From: Bacteroidales bacterium | GTDB taxonomy: Bacteria; Bacteroidota; Bacteroidia; Bacteroidales; WCHB1-69 | NCBI GenBank assembly: GCA_012519525.1 | Contig: JAAYQB010000125.1 | Location: 1-15,967 of the forward strand | Direction of reading: 5' to 3' | DNA: 15,967 bases | Shown: positions 7,790 to 15,020 of the stretch, in pieces | How the letters are laid out: the number at the start of each line of letters is the position of its first letter | How positions within the stretch are numbered: position 1 is the stretch's first letter | Program-made: the position numbers and the translations under genes | Notes under the pieces: generated by a model | Seen by the model: only the letters and a program-made list of their open reading frames with translations | Database searches by the model: none | What the model was told of the DNA's origin: nothing

Positions 7790-9235
7790 ATGGCAGAAGA
7801 GGATGATATAATTCAAGATGTTACATCAAGTGATTACAAGTATGGATTTACTTCCGATATCGAAACCGAATATTTTCCTAAAGGAATAAACGAAGATATT
7901 ATAAGAAAAATATCGGTTTTGAAAAACGAACCCGAATGGCTATTGGATTATCGCCTAAAATCTTATCGTAAATGGTTAACGATGAAAGAGCCTGAATGGG
8001 CACATTTATCTTATCCGACCATAGATTATCAAGATATTATTTATTTTGCAGTTCCTAAAAAACAAAAACAGTTACAAAGTTTAGACGAAGTAGATCCTGA
8101 AATTATAGCTATGTTTAATCGTTTGGGAATTTCGTTGGAAGAACAAAAACGCTTATCGGGCGTGGCAGTTGATGCTGTAGTAGATTCAATGTCAGTAAAG
8201 ACCACTTTTCAAGAAGAACTCGAACGAGAAGGGATTATTTTCTGTTCTTTTGGCGAAGCCGTTCAAAAATATCCTGAATTGGTAAGGAAATATTTGGGAA
8301 CGGTTGTGCATTATGGAGATAATTTTTTCTCTGCTTTAAATTCGGCTGTTTTTAGTGACGGTTCGTTTTGTTACATTCCAAAAGGTGTAAAATGTCCAAT
8401 AGAATTGTCTACTTATTTCCGTATTAATGCTTCTAATACCGGTCAGTTTGAAAGAACGTTGATAGTTGCCGATGCCGATGCGTATGTCAGTTATATGGAA
8501 GGCTGTACTGCGCCGCAACGAGATAAAAATCAATTGCATGCTGCGGTTGTGGAAATAATAGCTATGGAAAATGCAGAAGTGAAATACTCGACTGTTCAAA
8601 ATTGGTTTCCGGGCGATAAAGATGGAAAGGGAGGAATTTATAATTTTGTTACGAAAAGAGGATTATGTGAAGGTGAAAACTCTAAAATATCGTGGACACA
8701 AGTAGAAACGGGTTCTTCCGTAACATGGAAATATCCAAGTTGTGTATTAAAAGGGAATAATTCGGTAGGAGAGTTTTATTCCGTTGCAGTTACCAATAAC
8801 TATCAGCAGGCAGATACGGGAACAAAAATGATTCATATTGGAAAAAATACCAAAAGCACTGTTATTTCTAAAGGAATTTCGGCAGGTTATAGTCAAAACA
8901 GTTATCGAGGATTGGTACGTATAGCTAAACAAGCAAAAAAAGCACGCAACTACACTCAATGCGATTCATTGCTGTTGGGAGATAAGTGTGGAGCACATAC
9001 TTGGCCCTTTATTGAGTGTAATAATGAAAGTGCCATTGTAGAGCATGAGGCTTCTACTTCTAAAATTTCAGAAGATCAGTTGTTTTATTGCTTGCAAAGA
9101 GGAATAGGTGTTGAAACGGCTGTTAGTTTGATAGTGAATGGTTATGCTAAAGATATATTGAAACGCCTTCCTATGGAATTTGCGGTTGAAGCTCAAAAAT
9201 TATTGAGCATTAGTCTCGAAGGTTCGGTAGGATAA
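7790..9235 (+). CDS. sufB: Fe-S cluster assembly scaffold protein SufB
   Basis: SufB is the core subunit of the SufBCD scaffold that builds Fe-S clusters with SufC (ATPase), SufD and sulfur from SufSE. The 481 residues are full length. The N-terminal region has the usual EWLLDYRLK...W stretch (residues about 48-62). The beta-helix core ends in GDKCGAHTWP, where Cys400 matches the essential conserved Cys (Cys405 in E. coli), followed by EHEAS at 418-422 and EDQLFYC at 428-434. It follows manC by 18 bases and probably shares its transcript. Unusually, sufC, sufD and sufS do not follow: the next gene is convergent and starts its stop codon 10 bases away. The rest of the pathway must be elsewhere. 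Confidence 0.96.
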   Translation: MAEEDDIIQDVTSSDYKYGFTSDIETEYFPKGINEDIIRKISVLKNEPEWLLDYRLKSYRKWLTMKEPEWAHLSYPTIDYQDIIYFAVPKKQKQLQSLDEVDPEIIAMFNRLGISLEEQKRLSGVAVDAVVDSMSVKTTFQEELEREGIIFCSFGEAVQKYPELVRKYLGTVVHYGDNFFSALNSAVFSDGSFCYIPKGVKCPIELSTYFRINASNTGQFERTLIVADADAYVSYMEGCTAPQRDKNQLHAAVVEIIAMENAEVKYSTVQNWFPGDKDGKGGIYNFVTKRGLCEGENSKISWTQVETGSSVTWKYPSCVLKGNNSVGEFYSVAVTNNYQQADTGTKMIHIGKNTKSTVISKGISAGYSQNSYRGLVRIAKQAKKARNYTQCDSLLLGDKCGAHTWPFIECNNESAIVEHEASTSKISEDQLFYCLQRGIGVETAVSLIVNGYAKDILKRLPMEFAVEAQKLLSISLEGSVG

Positions 9236-9266
9236 TTTACCCTGATTATTCAATTATTTTTTTTAT
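9230..9266 (+). terminator. Possible terminator after sufB
   Basis: GGATAAT (9230-9236) and ATTATTC (9245-9251) can form a 7-bp stem with one G-U pair and an 8-base loop. A T-rich run follows at 9255-9266. The stem is AT-rich and weak. It would end the plus-strand transcript at the point where it meets the convergent GH3 gene. Confidence 0.35.
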
Positions 9267-10757
9267 TTCTTCAATAATAGTTCTATTATTTGAGAGTCTG
9301 ATTACTTTGTGTTGTCCGCCTAATTTGCCTTTGAGTGTCATCCACTGTAAAAAAGTACCTTGAGGAACAGTGTGTATGATAGGTTTTTGCAGTAAGATAT
9401 CAAAACTTCTTTTGGCTTCATAATCGGAGTTTACTTTCATCAATTCGTGATCTAAGATAGTTGTAAACTCATTTAAATTGTCAGGCGGATTTTTAAATTC
9501 AATATACCATTCGTGAGCAGCTTGTTCGTTGTTTTTTAAGAAAATAGGTGCAGCAGTGTATTCAATGACGGTAGCGTTGGTTTTTTGACAAGCTACTGCC
9601 AATGCTTTTTCCGCATTGTCAATAATTAGTTCTTCGCCAAAAGCATTGATGTAATGGGTGGTACGTCCTGTTATAATAATGCGATAAGGATCGGTAGAAG
9701 TAAATCGGATAACATCACCTATAATATAACGCCATAGACCTGCATTGGTCGAAACCAATAAAACATAGTTGATGTCGGTTTTTACATTTCTTATGTCAAT
9801 AGTTTCTAATTTATTATTGATAAAATCGGAAAGAGGAATAAATTCATAAAAAACATTATTGTTGAGTAGCAGTAACATGTCTTCTCTGTCAGGCATATCT
9901 TGAGTGGCAAAATAGCCTTCCGATGCATTGTAAATTTGCCAGTACCATAGTAAGTTGTTAGATGTAATAGAATTATAAATAGGGTAGTAAGGAGTGAAAT
10001 TGACACCTCCGTGCATAAATAATTCTAAATTAGGCCAAACTTCATTGATGCTATCAATTTTTTCGATTTCCATGATTCGTTTTAGAATCAACAGTATCCA
10101 AGAAGGTACACCTGCTATGGCTGTTATGTTTTGTTGTTTTGTGAATTGAGCATAGGAATCTAATTTTTCGTTCCAATTAGGTAGTAAAGCGATGTTTTTG
10201 GGTGGTGTTCTAAACTTATTTGCCCAATCGGGAATATATTTAATGATAATAGCAGAAACATCGCCGCAAATTGCTTTTGTGTTAATATCCGACTTATGAA
10301 GAGAACCTGTTAACGAAAGTGTTTTTCCCGTAAATAGGCGAGTATCGGGACGATTTTGTACATACAAAGATAAACTGTCTTTTCCTCCTCTGTAATTACA
10401 TTCAATCAATGATTCAATGGTAACGGGGATAATTTTGCTTTTACTGCCACTTGTCCCTGATGATTTTGAAAACATTCTTGTTTTTCCTCGCCATAAAACA
10501 TTGCGTTCGCCTTTAATGCTTCGTTCTATGTACGGATAGAGCGATTGATAAGTGTTGATGGGAATTTTTTCTCTAAAATCCTCATAACTACTAAGTTTGT
10601 TGTATTGGTGTTCTTGTCCCCAAGCCGTATGTTTTGCTGCTCTAAGTAAAAAATGCAAACATTTTTCCTGACAGCGATAAGGTTCATTGATTATTTTTTG
10701 AACATTTTTACCTTTCGTTTTGAAATAGGTTTTTAATATATAGGTAGACAGTTGCAT
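9246..10757 (-). CDS. GH3-family acyl-adenylating protein
   Basis: Member of the GH3 branch of the ANL (adenylate-forming) superfamily. Plant GH3 proteins join amino acids to jasmonate or auxin through an acyl-AMP; bacterial versions are common in Bacteroidota and their substrates are unknown. The 503-residue length is typical. Motifs in order: SSGTSGSKSK at 99-108 (ATP/AMP loop), YNASEGYFA at 276-284, TNAGLWRYIIGDVIRFT at 337-353 (hinge Asp348) and NAFGEEL at 371-377. All are intact, so an active enzyme is likely. The ATG overlaps the stop of the arginase-like gene as TAATG, so it is the third, translationally coupled gene of the topA operon. Confidence 0.9.
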   Translation of the reverse strand: MQLSTYILKTYFKTKGKNVQKIINEPYRCQEKCLHFLLRAAKHTAWGQEHQYNKLSSYEDFREKIPINTYQSLYPYIERSIKGERNVLWRGKTRMFSKSSGTSGSKSKIIPVTIESLIECNYRGGKDSLSLYVQNRPDTRLFTGKTLSLTGSLHKSDINTKAICGDVSAIIIKYIPDWANKFRTPPKNIALLPNWNEKLDSYAQFTKQQNITAIAGVPSWILLILKRIMEIEKIDSINEVWPNLELFMHGGVNFTPYYPIYNSITSNNLLWYWQIYNASEGYFATQDMPDREDMLLLLNNNVFYEFIPLSDFINNKLETIDIRNVKTDINYVLLVSTNAGLWRYIIGDVIRFTSTDPYRIIITGRTTHYINAFGEELIIDNAEKALAVACQKTNATVIEYTAAPIFLKNNEQAAHEWYIEFKNPPDNLNEFTTILDHELMKVNSDYEAKRSFDILLQKPIIHTVPQGTFLQWMTLKGKLGGQHKVIRLSNNRTIIEEIKKIIE

Positions 10758-11938
10758 TAGTTGATTTTAATTTTTTTATACGTTTGTAGCCATCTTTCAG
10801 GAATCTCATCGTTACAGGCTTTTTCATAGTCTTTTAATGAGCATGGAATAAGGTAGTGGCGACTATATTGAGGGTTTTTAGCTTCCGCCGGTATTTCCAT
10901 CCACCATAAATTACTGATTTTGCTTTTATAAAAAACAATTTCGTAAGCATCGGCATGCAATGAGACGAAGTATTTATAATAATTTTTTTTGATAATATCG
11001 GGTGCATCATTTTGACGCATTATATAGCCATCGATAAAATACCAAATGATTTGAGCAATTAATTTTGCACTTTGAGACATAATATCATACGAGGGATTAT
11101 ATTCGTAAATGCCAAAAGAACTTAATTTATGACTTCCGCCTGCATAACGCACTAATTGACATATTTCTTTACCCGTAAATCCATTAGGACCGGTATGTTT
11201 ACAGCCCGGAGAATCGGAAAAACGTATAGCGTTCATGTCAAGGCTCAATATGTCGGCATTGCGTATGACCGGTTCAAAATCAATAGGGTCTTCTTGAACT
11301 ATGCCTAAACGATAGGCATCGAAATACAATTTATCCATTAATACTACTTCATCCTTATCTACCATATAGCTTTGATAACCGATATTGCTATAGTTAAATA
11401 AATAATTAGGTTGCTTTAAAATGATTTTATGGAAATAACTATTCGATTTAAACTTTTTGTCCTCATTGCCAATGTCAAACTTAGCATCTATAGCAACTAT
11501 ATTAATAACTTGATTCAGTTGTTCGTATGTGCAATAATTAGCATATGTAAGGTCTTGACTTCCTCCTAAAATAATAGGGATTGCACCATCGGAAATTATT
11601 TCGTTTAAAACGTCTGTCAACGCAATATAGGTATCGTTGGCAGTTTTTCCGACTTTTAAATTACCTAAGTCGGTAATAGGGGGCATGTTGTTGTGGCAGT
11701 ACAATTGATAAAGTTGTTTTCTTATTTCATCCGGACCTTCCGAACAACCAATGTTATTGTAAGCATTTTTTTCTTCAGGAACACCTAAGAGTACTATTTT
11801 AAAATTAGAAATAGTCGGAAACGGATTTTCTTCCGTATGAATATAGATGTTATCACCCATTAGATGAGAAGTTTGTTCTAATGAGAAAAAATCAAGTTCT
11901 TCAATACATAAAGGATGAAAATAATCTTGTAATTCCAT
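10757..11938 (-). CDS. Arginase/formimidoylglutamase-fold protein with degenerate metal site
   Basis: A 393-residue ureohydrolase-fold protein, longer than typical arginases (about 300-320). The fold motifs are present but several metal ligands are changed. GGxHS reads GGSQD (125-129), with Gln128 for the His; DAHxD reads DAKFD (151-155), with Lys153 for the His; the SxDxD motif reads SLDMN (232-236), with Asn236 for the second Asp. Asp151, Asp155, Asp234 and Glu279 (in EYNP) remain. With three of six expected Mn ligands lost, arginase or formimidoylglutamase activity is doubtful, and a binding or structural role or a different chemistry is more likely. It lies 4 bases after topA and overlaps the GH3 gene by one base. 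A catalytic annotation by homology alone would be misleading. Confidence 0.85.
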   Translation of the reverse strand: MELQDYFHPLCIEELDFFSLEQTSHLMGDNIYIHTEENPFPTISNFKIVLLGVPEEKNAYNNIGCSEGPDEIRKQLYQLYCHNNMPPITDLGNLKVGKTANDTYIALTDVLNEIISDGAIPIILGGSQDLTYANYCTYEQLNQVINIVAIDAKFDIGNEDKKFKSNSYFHKIILKQPNYLFNYSNIGYQSYMVDKDEVVLMDKLYFDAYRLGIVQEDPIDFEPVIRNADILSLDMNAIRFSDSPGCKHTGPNGFTGKEICQLVRYAGGSHKLSSFGIYEYNPSYDIMSQSAKLIAQIIWYFIDGYIMRQNDAPDIIKKNYYKYFVSLHADAYEIVFYKSKISNLWWMEIPAEAKNPQYSRHYLIPCSLKDYEKACNDEIPERWLQTYKKIKIN

Positions 11939-11942
11939 GATT

Positions 11943-14417
11943 TTATTTTTTCTTACTTTTTTCCGTACTTTCTTTGATTATTTGCTTACAATCAGCTAAT
12001 GTAAGTTCGCTGTAATTTTTATCTTTCGGTAAATAATAATTGTTTTTACCATCGGTAAGATAAGCACCTTTTCTCTTGTCTTTTAGTATTTTAATTTTTT
12101 TATCTTCCTCAAAACTTTTCAAAGTGTTTTTTGAAATGGTTTCCTCAATGATACTAATAGCCGTATCGAGTTTTACGGTTTTTATATCCGTATCGGTTGG
12201 TAGTTTATAAAACTGTTTGTTATACAAAATATAAGGTCCGTATCTTCCGACAGCTACCGATACGTCCATTTCATTATAATTACCTATAATTATTGGAGTT
12301 TTTGCTTTCTCTTTCTCATTCTTTTCTTCTATAATTTCAAGGCAACGTTCTAAAGTTATTTCGAATAAGTTTTCGTGCTTAGGAATAGAATAAAATTTTT
12401 TGTTATGACAAATATAAGGACCGAATTTTCCTGTGTTGATAATCAATTCGCTGCCATCGTCTGCAACAATGGTGCGAGGAAGTTTAAATAAATCGAGTGC
12501 TTCTTGAAGCGTAATTGTATTAATACTTTGAGAGGGGAGTAGTTTCGCAAATTTTAAATCATTTTTATTGGTATCGCCTATTTGTACGACCGGACCAAAA
12601 CGTGCTAATTTTGCATACACATTTTTACCCGAAACAGGGTCTACGCCTAAGAGTCGTTCGCCACTTGCTTTAGTTGATGTGTCCATTGTTGTTTTTACTT
12701 GTTGGTGAAACAAACGATAAAAATCACTAATCATACTTTTCCATTCTATTGTACCCTCTGCTATTTCGTCAAATTTTTTCTCTATATTCGCTGTAAAATG
12801 ATAGTCCATTATTTCTTGAAAATAGGTTGTTAAAAAATCGTTGACAATCTGTCCTATATCGGTAGGGATAAGTTTTCCTTTTTCAAATCCTATTTTTTCC
12901 TTTTTTGTACTGCTTGTGATTTTTTCTTTTTTAAGAGTTAATATTTTATGTTCACGTTCAAATCCTTCAACATTTCCTTTGACAACATATTCTCTCTTTT
13001 GAATAGTTGATATAGTAGGAGCGTAGGTGGATGGACGTCCGATACCCAACTCTTCTAATTTGCGTACCAAACTTGCTTCCGTATAACGAGGCGGTTGCTG
13101 TGAATATTTTTCTACTGCTTGTATTTGTTCCATTTCTAACGGCATATTTTGTTTTAAAGCAGGTAAACTACCCACATTGTTTTCTTCCTCGTTATCATCA
13201 TGTGATTCAATATATACTTTTAAAAATCCGTCAAAAATCAATACTTCTCCTGTAGCAGTAAACTTTTCGCTTGCATTGGAGATATCAATCGAAACAATGG
13301 TTTTTTCTAATTTAGCTTCACTCATTTGCGATGCTATCGTACGTTCCCATATTAAATCATACAGTCGTTCTTGTGAAGTATCGCCTATCTTAATACTGTG
13401 TTTATTTAAATAAGTCGGACGTATTGCTTCGTGAGCTTCTTGTGCTCCTTTCGATTTTGTTTGATATTGGCGTGTTTTAGCATATTTTTCTCCGTATGTT
13501 TTGGTAATTTCCTCTTTTGCACTTGCTAATGCGAGATGCGATAGATTGACGGAGTCAGTACGCATATAGGTAATGTGTCCTGCTTCATAAAGTTGCTGTG
13601 CCACCAACATCGTTTTTGCTACTGAAAAATTGAGTTTGCGAGCTGCTTCTTGCTGTAAAGTAGAAGTGGTAAAGGGTGGGGCAGGCATTTTTTTAGTAGG
13701 CACTTGTTCGATAGCACTAACTGTAAATGCAGCATTGATACATTTTTTTAAAAAGGCTTCTGCTTCTTGTTCTGTTTTAAAACGTGTATTGAGTTCTGCC
13801 TGCACTGTGTTTTTTTTGTCATCGAAAAACTTTCCAACAACACGATAAATTGGATATGCGTTGAATTGATGAATTTCTTTTTCCCGCTCAACAATTAGAC
13901 GTACAGTTACGGATTGAACTCGTCCTGCCGAGAGTGCAGGTTTTACTTTTCGCCATAATAAGGGAGATAGCTCAAACCCAACTAAACGATCTAAAACTCT
14001 TCGGGCTTGTTGTGCATTGATTAAATCAATATTGAGTAAACGAGGCGAAAGAATGGCTTCTTTGATTGCTTTTTCAGTAATTTCGTGAAATACAATACGT
14101 TTTGCTTTTTCCGGATCAATATTTAATGCTTTTAATAAATGCCAAGAAATAGCTTCACCTTCTCTATCGCTATCAGTAGCTAACCAAATAGTATCGGCTT
14201 TTTGAGAGGCATCTTTCAATTCGTTAATAATTTTACTCTTATTAGGGAGTATTACATATTTGGGCTCGAAATGATTATTAATGTCTATACCAAGCTCTTT
14301 TTCAGGTAAATCTCTGATGTGTCCCATCGATGATTTTACAATAAAATCTTTTCCTAAAAATTTTTCAATAGTTTTGGCTTTTGCCGGTGATTCTACGATA
14401 ACTAAATTCTTGCTCAT
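11943..14417 (-). CDS. topA: DNA topoisomerase I (type IA)
   Basis: Relaxes negatively supercoiled DNA by passing strands through a transient single-strand break. The 824 residues hold the Toprim domain with VESPAKAK (Glu9) and TDSDREGE (Asp82, Asp84, Glu86), the core with SAGRVQS at 163-169, and the active-site Tyr284 in TYMRTDS. The C-terminus has no Cys4 zinc fingers. It carries Topoisom_C-type repeats around ARFGPVVQIG, TGKFGPYICHNKKFYSIP, VGRYGPYILYNKQFYKLP and a degenerate KGAYLTDGKNNYYLP. The protein ends in a Lys-rich tail. It is the first gene of a three-gene operon, with a -7 box about 30 bases before the ATG. Confidence 0.97.
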   Translation of the reverse strand: MSKNLVIVESPAKAKTIEKFLGKDFIVKSSMGHIRDLPEKELGIDINNHFEPKYVILPNKSKIINELKDASQKADTIWLATDSDREGEAISWHLLKALNIDPEKAKRIVFHEITEKAIKEAILSPRLLNIDLINAQQARRVLDRLVGFELSPLLWRKVKPALSAGRVQSVTVRLIVEREKEIHQFNAYPIYRVVGKFFDDKKNTVQAELNTRFKTEQEAEAFLKKCINAAFTVSAIEQVPTKKMPAPPFTTSTLQQEAARKLNFSVAKTMLVAQQLYEAGHITYMRTDSVNLSHLALASAKEEITKTYGEKYAKTRQYQTKSKGAQEAHEAIRPTYLNKHSIKIGDTSQERLYDLIWERTIASQMSEAKLEKTIVSIDISNASEKFTATGEVLIFDGFLKVYIESHDDNEEENNVGSLPALKQNMPLEMEQIQAVEKYSQQPPRYTEASLVRKLEELGIGRPSTYAPTISTIQKREYVVKGNVEGFEREHKILTLKKEKITSSTKKEKIGFEKGKLIPTDIGQIVNDFLTTYFQEIMDYHFTANIEKKFDEIAEGTIEWKSMISDFYRLFHQQVKTTMDTSTKASGERLLGVDPVSGKNVYAKLARFGPVVQIGDTNKNDLKFAKLLPSQSINTITLQEALDLFKLPRTIVADDGSELIINTGKFGPYICHNKKFYSIPKHENLFEITLERCLEIIEEKNEKEKAKTPIIIGNYNEMDVSVAVGRYGPYILYNKQFYKLPTDTDIKTVKLDTAISIIEETISKNTLKSFEEDKKIKILKDKRKGAYLTDGKNNYYLPKDKNYSELTLADCKQIIKESTEKSKKK

Positions 14418-14445
14418 TACTGAATGTTACTTTTAAAATAAAATG

Positions 14446-14453
14446 CAAAAATA
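14446..14453 (-). promoter_or_regulatory. -7 promoter box (TATTTTTG) of the topA operon
   Basis: The minus strand reads TATTTTTGC, an exact TAnnTTTG match, 28 bases from the topA ATG. The leader would be about 20 nt. The upstream DNA is almost pure A/T with no clear TTG at the usual distance. The 15-base core is identical to a plus-strand site at 14839-14853. Confidence 0.55.
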
Positions 14454-14601
14454 CATTATATTAATATTTAAAAAATATTTTTTTCAAAAAAATTATTTTT
14501 TTATTTGATTATCAAGGAGTTTTTTTTATTGTTATTTGATGAAAAATAAATATGGAATGAATAAAAGCATCTACTATTATTTATATGTTGTTATTCATTG
14601 T

Positions 14602-14643
14602 ATGACTTTTAGTCATCCGATGAGTAGTTGTTACTCCACTCAT
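14602..14643 (+). repeat. Pair of short inverted repeats in the topA/DUF2079 intergenic region
   Basis: Two adjacent dyads lie here. The first is ATGACT-TTT-AGTCAT (14602-14616), a perfect 6-bp stem with a 3-base loop. The second is GAGTA-GTTGT-TACTC (14622-14636), which lies inside a wider ATGAGT...ACTCAT (14620-14643). They occupy the middle of a 603-base stretch with no credible gene. They may be folds of a non-coding RNA, protein-binding dyads or the remnant of a mobile element end; nothing seen here decides between these. Confidence 0.4.
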
Positions 14644-14688
14644 TTTGATAGGATTAATGTGCGGTTCGAGATAGTATTCAAGAAAAGA

Positions 14689-14716
14689 GCTATCTTAAAA
14701 GCAAGACAGCCTTTTT
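14689..14716 (+). terminator. Terminator-like hairpin in the intergenic region
   Basis: GCTATCTT (14689-14696) and AAGACAGC (14703-14710) form an 8-bp stem with one A-C mismatch and a 6-base loop, followed by CTTTTT. This looks like an intrinsic terminator for a plus-strand transcript, yet no convincing gene lies just upstream. The left arm can also pair with AGATAG at 14669-14674, so two exclusive folds are possible. Confidence 0.4.
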
Positions 14717-14838
14717 ATCAATTATTCTTATTTTTCGCACTTTTTTACAATACCTACATAAGCAGTTAATAATCAATGATATGAATTTTATTTTTTTCGT
14801 TTTTTGGGTGTTACAAAGCGGAAAATAAGAAGTACATT

Positions 14839-14846
14839 TATTTTTG
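14839..14846 (+). promoter_or_regulatory. Candidate upstream promoter box (TATTTTTG)
   Basis: TATTTTTGC matches TAnnTTTG. A start near 14853 would give a leader of about 168 nt for the DUF2079 gene or a separate short transcript. There is no clear -33 TTG. It may form a tandem pair with the box at 14996-15003. Confidence 0.4.
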
Positions 14847-14948
14847 CATTTTACGCTAATATCTCAAACTTGATTAATAGTCATAGATTAAATTAATACA
14901 AACAGCTACAGTGTGTAAAACATGTATTGACTGTACAAAAACCATTTT

Positions 14949-14958
14949 TCTACGTAGA
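14949..14958. promoter_or_regulatory. 10-base perfect palindrome, possible operator
   Basis: TCTACGTAGA is a perfect palindrome about 50-60 bases upstream of the predicted DUF2079 transcription start, a common place for an activator site. A second dyad, TACAGT (14907-14912) with ACTGTA (14930-14935), lies just upstream. No regulator gene is in the window, so function is a guess; a 10-base palindrome can also arise by chance. Confidence 0.25.
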
Positions 14959-14995
14959 TTTACACAGAAATTACCGTTATTTTCAATAAATTTGG

Positions 14996-15003
14996 TACTT
15001 TTG
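14996..15003 (+). promoter_or_regulatory. -7 promoter box (TACTTTTG) of the DUF2079 gene
   Basis: TACTTTTGC matches TAnnTTTG. The transcript would start near 15010, about 11 nt before the ATG at 15021. No good -33 TTG is seen at the right distance. Confidence 0.5.
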
Positions 15004-15020
15004 CGTTTTAAATATTTACT

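Noticed and set aside
9246..14417. Type IX secretion or gliding locus next to topA
   Set aside because: No PorK/GldK, L, M or N-like gene is present; the genes beside topA are arginase-like and GH3.
14661..14676. GGTTCGAG resembling a tRNA T-loop
   Set aside because: The flanking bases do not form the T stem and no acceptor or anticodon arms are present.
14536..14769. Open frame of 77 codons on the plus strand
   Set aside because: It covers the hairpin cluster, is rich in Tyr and Phe from AT-rich DNA, has no promoter box near it and resembles no family I know.
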